Shown: positions 27,296 to 39,925, counted from the first letter of the stretch. The stretch is 64,000 nucleotides of DNA from Hetaerina americana (GCA_022747635.1 JAKTNV010000014.1:8382610-8446609); one strand, 5' to 3'. Numbers and translations are program-made. Notes: generated by a model not told the origin, from the sequence alone.

Positions 27296-27317
27296 TATAT
27301 TATTTTAAAATAATATA
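27296..27317. repeat. 22-bp AT palindrome
   Basis: Exact dyad centred on TTTTAAAA, directly before TACGAGGGTGAG. The latter resembles a mariner end (compare the other TACGAGG ends in this window), but no matching end was found to its right. Confidence 0.45.
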
Positions 27318-27337
27318 CGAGGGTGAGCACTAACACA

Positions 27338-27377
27338 CCACACACACAAACAGGCACACACACACACACACACACAT

Positions 27378-27458
<81 letters not shown>

Positions 27459-27490
27459 AAAAGCATGAAAAGTAGATATGTTCATATATA

Positions 27491-27549
<59 letters not shown>

Positions 27550-27560
27550 TATATAATACA
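27338..27560. repeat. Compound (CA)n-(TA)n microsatellites
   Basis: Imperfect CA repeats at about 27338-27394 pass directly into TA repeats to 27455. After a 27-base spacer another TA array runs 27482-27560. The CA-to-TA transition is the same as beside the deleted mariner at 31.9 kb. Confidence 0.93.
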
Positions 27561-27689
27561 TATATACACATACATACTGTTCATGCACACCAGCATATTT
27601 TTAAATAATTGCAATCACTCAAAAGAAAAGGCGTTTCGAAACCAAGAAATATGAATTACACTCAATTCAGTCATAAGGTGAATGAACTT

Positions 27690-28440
27690 ACGAGCCATAC
27701 CCTTGGGAAGACAGGAGACGAGAGGAAAATGATACGTTGCGGATAACAAAAACATAAATTTTGAGGAAGACACTGGTAATGAAGGACAAGGCAGTAGATG
27801 GGAGAGAAGGAGATGCCGCCAGCCAAGAAAAGGGAAAGCGGCTTGGCGGCATGAGGGAATTTAGGCAAAGAGGGCTGAAACAAGCAGTTGAAATAATGGA
27901 AACAGTAGTGGAAGAGGAGAAGAAGCATAGTACATATGTAGGTGGTGGCAGTAGGAGTAAAAATGCGGAGAGGAAGGAAGGAAGGAAGTTGTAGAAGGGG
28001 GTGGTGTATTGGAGAGGGCTGGCGGCTAAAAGGGCGCTGCGGGAGGAAGTAACGTCTTGGGAATCGGGAAGGTAAGATAGGCAAAAGTAAGTGGGAGAGC
28101 GTGATGGCAGGAGAGATGAGATGGGGGGGAAGGGGGAGGGAGAGAGATATACATAAGGGTCCTCTTGCCACCATGACAGCCGCGGGAAGGGAACTCGCCG
28201 GCGAAGAACAAGAAAAAAAACATTTAATTTTTTTTCACGTAAGGAACAAATAAGGAATAAAACAAACGGTCGGAAATACTAGTGGGAATTCTCTTCCATA
28301 AAAACCCCACCCTCCCGCCCCATGCTACCAACAAAAAGAGTTAAGAGAAGGAAGAAAGATAAAAAGAGAGGCGAGGAAGACTTGAGAATTTGAGAGGGGT
28401 TTATATAAAAAAAAGTGGAGTGGCGAAAAATAAGGAAAAA
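27690..28440. other. Purine-rich island
   Basis: G/A-biased plus strand, strongest at 27760-28150, with GGAAGGAAGGAAGG at about 27970. The 167-codon minus-strand frame (27671-28174) is Ser/Pro/Leu/Phe-rich low complexity and is not a credible protein. Confidence 0.55.
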
Positions 28441-28489
28441 TGGATGTTAACTTTCCATTTCACGCCATATTACGTGTGCCCCGCAAGGT

Positions 28490-28860
28490 CCTTAATTCGT
28501 TCTGCTGCTGCCGCTCAACCCCCATGCCTCTCTCCCCCTCTTTGCCTTACTTTTTTCATTCCTAAACCGTTCTCCTTCTCTCTTCCCCAAATCCATTTCC
28601 ACCCCTTCTCCCCAGCCACGCCCCCACTCCTCTCTTTTACCAATTTCAGAACCGCCTCCGCCACCCCACCCCGTCCTCAATCGCGCACCCACGCCCTCCT
28701 GTTACCAGGGTGCACTCACCCCCGCGTTTTTCCTTCACTCTACCTTCAACTCACTCCAACCCTCCTCTCAAACCACCGCCCCTCACCTTCTTTCAGAAAT
28801 CCTGACACTCTTTTCTGACTCCTCTGGCAACTCATGCTACCGATTTTAACTACCAGGTTC
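28490..28860. other. Pyrimidine-rich island
   Basis: C/T-biased plus strand immediately after the preceding purine-rich island, so the strand skew reverses near 28.45-28.5 kb. The 142-codon plus frame (28390-28818) is a low-complexity by-product. Confidence 0.55.
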
Positions 28861-28919
28861 TTTCTCGAGGTCTTCCCCGTTAAAAAAGAAATAATAAAAA
28901 TTCCCTCATCTTTCCACCT

Positions 28920-29330
28920 CTAGGATGCATAGGAAAATGAAGAAAATGCACGAATTTCAGCCGTCAATCGCCTCGCTCGATGAAATAGGCTGGAGGTGGA
29001 TGCAGCGTGGAACAGCGAGCACGTGAAGAGAGTCTGGAAGTGGTGGGTCAATGGAGGAAAATGTGGAGAGGCGGCTTTTTTTAGAGGGGGAAATGGGGGA
29101 GATCGAGGTGGGTTGGGAGAGGTCGGAAAAGAGGTGGGAGATAAATTAAATTCCATGTACGTCTCTTAAATTCAAGTTTCGAAGGGTGAAGCTGGAGGAG
29201 AAAATGAATTACTTTGCCCGAATGATGAAAATATAGTAAGAAAAGGGGCGCAGAGGAGAGGAAACCAGTTAAGGAGGCCATGGGAACAGTTATACAGTGG
29301 GTGAGAGAAGAAACAAAGATGATTCTCGAT
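28920..29330. other. Purine-rich island
   Basis: The skew flips back to G/A on the plus strand. Minus-strand frames of 66 to 78 codons are Pro/Ser/Phe-rich and not credible genes. Confidence 0.5.
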
Positions 29331-30077
29331 CAAAGAGAAACACCATATGAATGCTTGGTTGCATGCATCTTTGTGATACTATGTCTGTATACACAGGCGT
29401 GCACTAAATTTGATATGCACGTCTGCACTAAAGTACGCACATAAAAACGAGGTGGGGGAATTGAATTTTTAACACATCTGAACTTCTACTAATTATGCGA
29501 AAAGGCGGAATCTGAGAAAGCAAAAAAGTTCAAACTCAATTACAATGCTGTACTATACGAATCGAAATTAGGAAGGAATAAACATAAATTTAACGAAAAA
29601 AACGACTTCCCCACAAAATATTCTTTCTTAAAAGTATGAACATGTCGAAAGTACATTTCTATGCTCAGTCAATCCTCAAGTGCCTGGAAACTATCTAGAA
29701 AATACAAAATAATGAAAAAATAAAGTAGCAGTAAGGACATACTATTAGGAATAAAATTTGAGAACTGAGTTTCACCAATCGTATCATACTCCATTCACAT
29801 GCAAGTGTACTCCGCTTAGCTCAAGTAATGAATATCGTTCTATGGTTAAATTATTCAATATTTAAATGTATTCCTATATTTTGTACTATTGATGAAAAAT
29901 TCGAGGGTGTAATTTTTACCGATATTTAGAAATATTTTCCTTCAATTTTTATCGTATCTAGCCTAGAGGTATGCCCAACATTCTAATAAAAGCTAATAAC
30001 AACATACCCTACACCTCCGGACTAATTATCTTATCTCCATTCACCTACGCTACAAATACAATAAATCATCATTAATA
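29331..30077. other. No gene seen
   Basis: AT-rich spacer leading up to the TA target site of the first mariner; no recognisable feature. Confidence 0.45.
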
Positions 30078-30079
30078 TA

Positions 30080-31395
30080 CGAGGTCAGTTCAAAAAGTAT
30101 CACGACTTTTGTGTTTTTTCAAAAATAATTTATTTATTCATGAATATCTATTTTGTCCAATTCAAAGTAATCCCCATTAGATATTATACACTTGTGACGA
30201 CGTTTTTTCCAATCCTAGAAGAACTTCAAAAAATCATTTTTTGTGATCTTCTTCAGCTCCTCCTTCGATGCAGTCTTTATCTCGTCTATTGTAGCGTAGC
30301 GTCGTCCTTTCATGGGCCTCTTCAGTTTCGGGAACAAGAAAAAGCCACTGGGGGCAAGATCTGGGGAATACGGTGGCAGCGGCAATTTTAATGTGTTATT
30401 TTTGGCAAAGAATTCGCGCACCAATAACGATGTGTGAGCAGGAGCATTGTCATGATGTAAAAGCCAACTTTTGTTCTTCCATAAATCCGAGCGTTTGTGG
30501 CGGATTGCTTCGTGCAAATTGCGCATGACTTGCAGGTAATATTCCGTATTTACCGTTCCACCCTGACGCAAGAACTCAGGATGCACCACGCATCCACAAT
30601 CGAAGAAAATTGTAAGCATAACTTTCACATTCGTCCGAACTTGGCGCATTTCTTTTGGTCTTGGCTCGTGCTGCAGCTTCCATTGGGATGATTGAGCTTT
30701 AGCTTCCACGTCACAACCATTAACCCATGATTCGTCACCAGTTATGACCCTCTGGAGCAAATTTCAGTCGTCGCGGTCAGAGTCCAACACCTCATTTGCA
30801 ATGTTAATGCGTTGCTGTTTTTGGTCGAAATTGAGTAATTTTGGTACGAATTTCGCGTTGACCCGTGTCATGCCCAAATCATTGGTAAATATCGAATTGC
30901 ACGAGCCAATCGATATATTTAGGCCCTCAGAACCTTCTCTAACGGTGATTCGACGATTGGCCAATACTATTTTCTTCACTTCATCATCGTTTTCGTCTGT
31001 TGTTGACGTGCTCGGGCATCCGGACGCTCTTCGTCGTTCACATCTTCTCGGTCCTGTGGGAACATTTTGTACCACCGATAAACGTTGCTTCAGTCCAAGG
31101 AAGCTTCTCTATATGCCACAGTCAGCATTCGGGATGCATCTGCTCACTTGATTTCGTTTTTCATACAAAATTTGATACAAATTCTTTGATCCATTTTTTG
31201 GAAGAGGAAATAATCGGAGACAAGCCAAAACACATCCAAGCAAAACAGCTGTCAACAATTAACTGAAAATTCAAAAAAGGCCGAACTTTTCGGCATAAGG
31301 GAGAGATACAAGTACCATGCATAACGCCACAAAAAAATCAAATACACATAACCCGCGAAAATTCAAAATTCGCGATACTTTTGGAACATACCTCG
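30080..31395 (-). mobile_element. mariner-type transposon, near full length, inactive
   Basis: A 1316-bp element flanked by TA on both sides (30078-30079 and 31396-31397), the target duplication expected of the Tc1/mariner superfamily. The ends are imperfect inverted repeats: the left begins CGAGGTCAGTTCAAAAAGTA and the right, read inward, CGAGGTATGTTCCAAAAGTA, with similarity continuing for about 30 bases. The length is normal for mariner elements (about 1.3 kb). The transposase is encoded on the minus strand and is heavily mutated, so this copy cannot move itself. It sits alone about 560 bp left of the cluster of other elements. Confidence 0.9.
30134..31194 (-). pseudogene. mariner transposase pseudogene (D,D34D family)
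   Basis: Reading starts at ATG 31192-31194 (MDQRICIKFC) and can be followed to TAA 30134-30136 (GDYFE...KIDIHE), about 353 codons and close to family length. Visible parts in order: an N-terminal helix-turn-helix region, a degraded GRPS-like linker, a second helix-turn-helix (VKKIVLANRRITVRE), FVPKLL, then the catalytic domain with TGDESW, HHDNAPAH and YSPDLAPSGFF. The third catalytic aspartate, expected 34 residues after the Asp of HHDN, is a glycine. There are in-frame stops near codons 17 and 33, a frameshift near 31020, a TGA at about 30761 and a TAG near 30212. A working enzyme would cut and paste the element at TA sites; this one cannot. Confidence 0.9.
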
Positions 31396-31397
31396 TA

Positions 31398-31859
31398 CAC
31401 AGCCTCGCTAACTTCCTCAGTAATCGGTAAGCTATCGCAGAACAATCAAGCAGAGGCCATAATTCAATCATAAGCCGTAAATATCGCGCAGATTAATCGA
31501 AGAAAATTATAGTCGTCCCTTTTGATATGAGGCCAGGCAGAAGTTACCACCAGTGTTCTATAAAGTTTTAATACATTTTGCCCTCTTCAGGGAACATCCA
31601 GTGTGAAACGGGTAATGAAGCTAAAGAACGTAAACCCCAGGGGCTATAAAATGCCGGGGGAAGAAAGTGAGAAGAGAAAGAAGCCCAATTATCAGGCGGA
31701 ATATCAACATTAGAGACACCCGCTTCCCCTTCTATCCACTCCCTTTTGCCATTATCTCTTAGCACAATTTTCCTCCTCCTCTAAAGCATCCTCTTCCTCA
31801 CTCATGTCCAGTCATTTCTACTCCATTTTCCTCCCACAAAGGACTAACAGTCTCATCTT
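31398..31859. other. No gene seen
   Basis: Spacer between the first mariner and the TA array; frames of about 65 codons without recognisable domains. Confidence 0.4.
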
Positions 31860-31959
<100 letters not shown>

Positions 31960-32119
31960 GAGGGTCATCCGGAAAGTAGTACCCGTTCGTGCCGCATGAA
32001 GTGCTGACGACGCGAGTAGCCGCTGGACGAGGTCAGATAGCTTCAGTGGCTTGTCTGCCTTCTCTGAGCCAAGTTGCGTGACGCTAGCATTGCCTGTGTT
32101 GTTTCTGTGATTGTTTACA

Positions 32120-32518
32120 ATGTTTAAAAAAATTGAGAACGCCGCCAGTTGTGAAGTGAGGGCAGTGATTAAATTCCTCAATGCAAGAAACGTTCGCCCA
32201 TGTGATATTCATCGCCAATTAAAGGAGGTGTATGGAGACAATGTAATGGACGAGTCGTCTGTTCGGCGGTGGTGTCGCAACTTCAACATGGGGAGGGGGA
32301 ACACACACGACGATGAGCGTTCGAGGAGACCGTCTGTCATTACAGACCAACTGGTGAGCTCAGTTGACGAATTCGTGAGGAACGATCGGCGCGTCACAAT
32401 TGATGACATCTGTGAGCATTTTCCCAATGTTTCTCGAACAATTGTTCATGAAATTGTTAAACACCATCTGCATTATGCAAAAATTTGTGCAAGATGGGTC
32501 CCTCGCGTATCTCAATGA
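32120..32518 (+). CDS. Truncated mariner transposase, DNA-binding domain only
   Basis: An uninterrupted frame of 132 codons from ATG 32120 (MFKKIEN) to TGA 32516-32518. It holds the paired helix-turn-helix region of a mariner transposase: helix-turn-helix 1 at about residues 10-50 (CEVRAVIKFLNA...IHRQL...SVRRWCRNF), a linker with SRRPSV near residue 72 in the position of the GRPR-like hook, and helix-turn-helix 2 at about residues 86-125 (VTIDDICEHF..VSRTIVHEIV), ending CARWVPRVSQ. The catalytic domain is deleted, and the stop arises because the deletion joins two frames. If transcribed, the product could bind the element's own ends without cutting. I chose the ATG rather than the upstream TTG because MFKK is the natural family start. 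No promoter could be assigned. Confidence 0.75.
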   Translation: MFKKIENAASCEVRAVIKFLNARNVRPCDIHRQLKEVYGDNVMDESSVRRWCRNFNMGRGNTHDDERSRRPSVITDQLVSSVDEFVRNDRRVTIDDICEHFPNVSRTIVHEIVKHHLHYAKICARWVPRVSQ

Positions 32519-32612
32519 GCTGGCGGCGAAGGACTATGCAGCAGGAATACAGAAACTTGTCACACGTTATGACAAATGCCTTAATTTGCTTGGAGATTAT
32601 GTTGAGAAGTAG
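32492..32612 (+). pseudogene. mariner transposase C-terminal remnant
   Basis: In the frame next to the DNA-binding part, about 40 codons encode LNELAAKDYAAGIQKLV, then RYDKCLNLLGDYVEK and TAG (32610-32612), the typical mariner C-terminus. The frame change relative to the upstream coding sequence marks the internal deletion junction at about 32490-32515. All three catalytic aspartates lie in the missing part. Confidence 0.85.
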
Positions 32613-32719
32613 TTTAAAGTATCCTCTTTCAAATAAAATTTTTTATGTTTGTTAATATTTACTTTTGTCTTTATTTCACGAACGGGTACTACTTTCCGGA
32701 TGACCCTCGTGTGTGTGTT

Positions 32720-32721
<2 letters not shown>

Positions 32722-32757
<36 letters not shown>
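32722..32757. repeat. (TA)n array between two mariners
   Basis: About 36 bases of TA, preceded by TG units continuous with the right end of the deleted mariner and followed directly by the 3' end of the third mariner. Confidence 0.92.
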
Positions 32758-32760
<3 letters not shown>

Positions 32761-33500
32761 CCCAGAGGCTAATCCCAGAAGTACCTGACCCAACAAAGAA
32801 AACACAAAATTTTGGAAAAATGTATTTATTTTTCAACATAATCTCCTTCCTTTAACTTTATTCACCTTTCCCAACGATTATCAGTAAGTTCGATACCCTT
32901 TGTATAATAAGAACTGTCTTGCTCCTCAAAAAAGCCATTAACTGCCGATATCACTTCCTCACGGTTGGAAAATCTTTCACCACTAAGCTATTTTTTCAAA
33001 TTTTCTTAACAGAAAATAATCCAAGGGGGCTAAATCTGGCGAATAGGGTACATGAGGTAGCAATTCAAACTTTGATTCATGAATTTTGGCCATTGCAATA
33101 ACCGATTTGTGAGTTGGTGCATTGTCTTGATGAAACAACACTTTCTTCTTAGCCAAATGCGGCCGTTTTTGCTTGATTTCTTCGCTCAAACATTGCAATA
33201 AGTTTGCATTATACTCGCCGTTGATAGTTTTTCCTTTTTTAAGATTTTCAATGAAAATTATCGCACGCCCATGCTGAAAAAACCGACGCCATGACCTAGG
33301 CTGCATATGAATTGGTCTTCGCCTTCTTTAGAGTCACCATATCTACTAGCTCGCGAACATTCAGCCGACGATCATCCAGGATCACTTTGTGGATTTTCTT
33401 CACCGTTTCTGCAGTCGTCACCTCATTTGGTCGATCAATGAGATGGTCGCCTTGACAGCTCGTACGTATAATTGCAACCCCATCAATTATTTTTCAATTT
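32758..33500 (-). mobile_element. Third mariner-type element, truncated and deleted
   Basis: The 3' end lies at about 32758, next to the TA array (minus strand ends TCAGGTACTTCTGGGATTAG). The 5' end, with its terminal repeat and the first part of the coding region, is missing, since homology fades near 33490. A second, internal deletion is described under the transposase. It belongs to a different mariner lineage from the two elements to its left, judged by its different transposase and end sequences. Confidence 0.8.
32826..33485 (-). pseudogene. mariner transposase pseudogene, second lineage
   Basis: Minus strand, from about 33485: QGDHLIDRPNEVTT and VKKIHKVILDDRRLNVREL are the linker and start of helix-turn-helix 2. 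At about 33330 an internal deletion joins DMV to KKAKT, removing the rest of helix-turn-helix 2 and the first catalytic Asp region. The catalytic domain continues with GKTINGEYNANLL, KKKVLFHQDNAPTH and PYSPDLAPLDYFL, so the second and third Asp (34 residues apart) are kept. A frameshift near 32990 leads into RFSNREEVISAVNGFFEEQD and GIELTDNRWER, then an in-frame TGA and finally GDYVEK with TAA at 32826-32828. It cannot make an active transposase. Confidence 0.88.
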
Positions 33501-33599
33501 CGGGACTGGACCCCATCGGCTGTGCCCAATAGCGGGAGAGGCATGGCTTACGCGGTCGTCATCTCACGAAACAATTGCAAAGGAATACCGACACAGGCA

Positions 33600-34835
33600 G
33601 GACAGAAGAGGAAGAAGACCGTTTTAGTTAAAGTGGGAACTTGAAATATTTGGAAAATGCAGAAGACAGAAAAATTAAAGAATATTAAGCGAGAGAAGAA
33701 AAGAAAAAATAATGATATTTTAGGTATGTGCAAGATGAAATGGACGGGTAGCGGGGATATTTGGAATGATAGTAATAGCCGAGAGGTAGAGAGTCGATGA
33801 GGGTTTGCCATATGATTGAATGAAGAGGTGGGAAGAATCGCAGTCTGCATAGAAAAATTAATGCATAGAATATTACCAGTAGAGATAAAACCATAACCGA
33901 CGAACTTGGTCATTGATCAGGTACACATGTCACCAAGCAAACATAAGGAGGAGGACGTTGATAGGATATACGATCAGTTAGACGACATAACCACATGTGT
34001 TCCGGCAGGGAAACATTTGATAGTAATGGGGTTTTGGAATGCGATGATAGGCGAAAGAAAAATGGTGATGAGGTGGGAGACTACGGTTTAGGTACGTGAA
34101 AGGACCGTGGGGAGAAAGCAATTGAATTCAGTTGGAGAGAGGGGTTATTCATCACCAACACTTGGTTTAGACATCACAAAAGGTGTAGGTATACATGGAA
34201 AATGCCAGGTGACTCTATAAGGTATCAGTTAGATTATATTATGGTTAGACACAGGTTTAGGAATAATGTTATAAATTCGCACAGCTTCCCGGGAGCGGGT
34301 GCGGACTCTGGCCACAATGTAGTAACTATGAAATGTAGCGACCGTTTCAAAAAGGTAAGGCAAGGGTTCCAAGGGTGGTTAGGAAATGGAATGTAGCAGC
34401 ACTAAAGGGATTGACAAGGAAGGAGTACCAGCAGGCTGTAGAGGAAATCATTGAGGATGGCAAAGAGCTAAGTACTATTGAAGAAAAATGGGAAAGGATC
34501 AAGAAACGGTTATCGAAAGCCGCAAAAGACACTATTGGGACCGTTAACGCGAAAAGGACTAGGAAACCATGGATCACGGATGAGATGATTAGAAATATAA
34601 ATGAGAGAAAGAAATAGAAAAATGAGAACATAGTTTGGCAAAAGGAAGTACCAAAAGTAAAATAATATATTGAGATAGGTAACACGTAACACAAAGGAAG
34701 CATGGTGGAAGATGCAGTGCAAGTAAGTATATGGAAAGTTTGCAGAAGAAGGGTGAATTTGGTGCGCTATACAGCAAGGTTAAATCACTATCGTGACGTA
34801 AGAAGGAAAGATTTGTTCTAACAGCTAGAGATAAG
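33600..34835 (+). pseudogene. LINE endonuclease remnant (APE type), 3' truncated
   Basis: About 1.2 kb of plus-strand frames follow the apurinic-type endonuclease and linker of a non-LTR retrotransposon, in the protein class often mislabelled craniofacial development protein 2-like in arthropods. In order: VGT(stop)NIWKM for the usual GTWN motif (about 33634), ILGMCKMKWTGSGD where the catalytic Glu of the SEVRW block has become Lys, EEDVDRIYDQLDDI (about 33950), LIVMGFWNA where GDWNA has lost its Asp (about 34020), DSIRYQLDYIMVRHRFRNNV (about 34208), SGHNVV where the S-D-H Asp is Gly (about 34310), then RTRKPWITDEMI and EAWWKMQC in the linker. The reverse transcriptase is absent; the copy ends near 34835 where the Penelope-like sequence begins. 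Stops and frameshifts are frequent. Confidence 0.85.
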
Positions 34836-34845
34836 TCAGTTTATA

Positions 34846-35624
34846 ATTTCAATAATAATTTCTCTCAATAATTTCTTATCGACCTTTCATTCGTCTTTCA
34901 GTATTAAATTCACCTCTTCCATTTCCGACTCGACCATCATCTTTCTTGACACAGAATAACAAATTCTACACTTCAGTACACATCAAAGCCACTAAACAAT
35001 AGCAATACCTACACCACAAGCTGTCATCCTCAACACACCAAACGCTCGATTCCAAACTCTCTCCCTATCCGCGGACACCGAATTTGCAACACCAAAGCTA
35101 CTCTCAACAAATACCTTGACAATCCACACCTTGCACTCCACAAACGCGGTTACCCAGAAAAGCTCCTACAAAATAAAATCCACCGCTGCACCCGACCACA
35201 CACCACATAAAAACAAGCCCACATCTGATGCAGGACACAACCTTTGTACCACCTATTTCCCCGGATCACACAGACTGAAAACCTTTCTTAAAGAACTGTT
35301 TCCTATTTTACACGAAAATGACACGACCTCATCCATATTACCCCAAGGCCTCTCTCTCGTACACAGACAACCCGCCAATCTCAAAAACCCTCTGAGATTC
35401 ACCAACCCTTTGGCGCCCCCTTGACAAATTTCCTCATATTTCCCCTACTTGTAACCGCCCCCGATATAAAACATATCTACTTATTAGATTTGCTCCCCTC
35501 TCCCCACATCCCCTCATTACCCCCTCACCTCATTCCCACGCTAATTGCCTCTCAAAAAACATTATTTATCTTTTTTTATGCAAACAATGCTCCACATGTT
35601 TGTTGCTGCCCAACTGTGTGAGTG

Positions 35625-35625
<1 letters not shown>
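34846..35625 (+). pseudogene. Penelope-like element RT and GIY-YIG remnant
   Basis: The C-terminal part of a Penelope-like reverse transcriptase is readable across shifting plus-strand frames: FSIKFTSSISDSTIIFLDTEI from about 34891, TSCHPQHTKRSIPNSLS from about 35016, then after a frameshift IRGHRICNTKATLNKYLDN and KRGYPEKLLQNKI (35067-35190), then TTYFPGSHRL with a hydrophobic run and RQPANLKNPL (about 35370), a block typical of the PLE thumb/linker. The Cys-rich part ahead of the endonuclease is present as CNRPRYKTYL (35449-35478), with later Cys changed to Tyr, and the GIY-YIG domain starts at 35546 with CLSKNIIYLFLCKQC. There it is cut by a TA array, so the endonuclease core is missing. 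The element copies its RNA using an end made by its own nuclease; this copy is dead. Confidence 0.82.

Positions 35626-35690
<65 letters not shown>
35626..35690. repeat. (TA)n array inside the Penelope-like copy
   Basis: About 62 bases of TA separate the truncated endonuclease coding sequence from the element's 3' terminal sequence, replacing the rest of the coding region. Confidence 0.93.
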
Positions 35691-35691
<1 letters not shown>

Positions 35692-35819
35692 GAGAGGGCC
35701 GAAAGCTCGAACAATTTACCGTGTAAGTGTTCTTTTATATGTGTCTATTCTTTTCTATTTGTGTTATGTTGTGTCAGCCAATTATTGTGCCGCTCGTATG
35801 AGTTTTTCCGTACAATCGT

Positions 35820-35821
<2 letters not shown>
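35691..35821 (+). repeat. Penelope-like 3' terminal sequence, copy A
   Basis: Starts CCTGAGAGGGCCGAAAGCTC, then CGAACAATTTACCGTGTAAG and a T-rich tail, ending at a TA array at 35822. Its nearest relatives in the window are the minus-strand copies at 39790-39925 and 44251-44390. It lies directly downstream of Penelope-like coding sequence in the same orientation, which is what identifies the family. Confidence 0.8.

Positions 35822-35884
<63 letters not shown>
35822..35884. repeat. (TA)n array
   Basis: About 63 bases of TA between Penelope-like terminal copy A and the SINE. Confidence 0.95.
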
Positions 35885-35887
<3 letters not shown>

Positions 35888-36137
35888 GGTCGCGGTAGTC
35901 CAGTGGGTAGAGCGTTGGGCTGCTTATCAGAGGGTCCCGGGTTTGATTCCCGGGCAAGGCACTCTGGGCAACTGCAGCTCCACCCAAGCTAAAGTGATTT
36001 TTCGGGCACCAGGTCTTTCTGGTAAACTATAACCGGCACAGGGAAAGGAACTGGCCCCCCTACCCTGATGTGTACTGGGTGATCTCTACCATCACCTACT
36101 AAACCGACCTTCGGGTTGGTTACTGTGTTTATGGTAG
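35885..36137 (+). mobile_element. tRNA-derived SINE, about 250 bp
   Basis: The 5' region is tRNA-like: A-box region TAGTCCAGTGGGTAGAGCG at about 35896-35914 and B box GGTTTGATTCC at about 35940-35950, with a perfect CCCGG/CCGGG T-stem. Downstream is an unrelated body with a GACCTTCGGGTTGG hairpin near 36105. RNA polymerase III would transcribe it from the internal promoter, and a LINE partner would be needed for movement. Both sides are TA arrays, so any target duplication is hidden and the TA run on the right may be its own tail. Confidence 0.82.

Positions 36138-36187
<50 letters not shown>
36138..36187. repeat. (TA)n array
   Basis: About 50 bases of TA between the SINE and the foldback repeat. 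Confidence 0.95.
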
Positions 36188-36189
<2 letters not shown>

Positions 36190-36285
36190 GACGGCAACAA
36201 ACAATATAGGAACGCATAAAAAGATCACTCACACGTTATTTGTGAGTGATCTTTTTGTGTTCCTATCTTGTCTGTTGCTGTCCAA
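36187..36285. repeat. Foldback repeat, arms about 46 bp
   Basis: Arm 36187-36233 pairs with 36241-36285 around a 7-nt loop, with several mismatches and small indels. The inner ends are ACTCACA/TGTGAGT. Read outward from the centre, each arm begins TGTGAGTGATCTTTTT, resembling the TGTGAGTGTCCTTT segment of the Penelope-like terminal repeats. The left arm abuts a TA array and the right arm lies about 40 bases from the next. Confidence 0.8.
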
Positions 36286-36324
36286 TTTGTTGTTCAAAAC
36301 CTCCGTGTTACGTCGACGAAATCA

Positions 36325-36325
<1 letters not shown>

Positions 36326-36414
<89 letters not shown>

Positions 36415-36478
36415 CATACATATATATATATACATATACATATATATATATACATATATATACATACATACATATATA
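36326..36478. repeat. (TA)n array with TACATA variants
   Basis: About 75 bases of pure TA, then TACATATA and CATACATA variants. Frames of 73 to 90 codons here are Tyr/Ile repeats. Confidence 0.95.
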
Positions 36479-36735
36479 AGTGTGTTTGTGTGTAGATATA
36501 TAATGGGCGCATGTGCACATCCTAGCTTTCTCTCTGCAGGCATGTCTTCTCAAACCCCACCCACCACCTCCTATTCCTCTCCAACTATTCCACTCCAACG
36601 TGATAAAAAGGGTCGATGTTCACGTGACTGTGAAATTGAGATTCTGCAAATGTTCCGCTCCCGTTCGAGCAGGCGGGCGGTTTCCATGGGCCGATCCGTT
36701 GAGATTGAGGCAGATAATGAATCATGTTAATTAAG
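36479..36735. other. No gene seen
   Basis: Mixed-composition sequence with a C/T-rich stretch at 36540-36600. The 204-codon frame over 36116-36730 is mostly microsatellite translation. Confidence 0.35.
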
Positions 36736-36739
36736 GTTT

Positions 36740-37000
36740 AAGTGGATGTGAAATGGATTGGGAAGGTCGGAGAGGAAGAGAGAGATACTGGCGGTGGATG
36801 GAGGACGGGACAGCGGAGTCCGTACGGACGTTGATACACACCCACCGTTTGTATCGGCATGTGTCGGGCGGATCAGAAGTGCCAGAGGGGAACAGGGTGA
36901 AGGAAAGAGGAGTCGGGGACAGGGGAAGTATAAGAGTTTTCAACGTCCTCTCTCCCCGTTGGCGGTGCTTTTGCAGAAGGGCAAATTCGCAATAGGACTT
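36740..37000. other. Purine-rich island
   Basis: G/A-biased plus strand with overlapping frames of about 80 codons on both strands, none recognisable. Confidence 0.45.

Positions 37001-39925
<2,925 letters not shown>

Noticed and set aside
27318..27335. A mariner left end (TACGAGGGTGAG)
   Set aside because: No matching inverted end was found within about 2 kb to the right and no transposase sequence follows.
30497..31266. Plus-strand frames of 64, 135 and 88 codons
   Set aside because: They are antisense shadows of the minus-strand mariner transposase.
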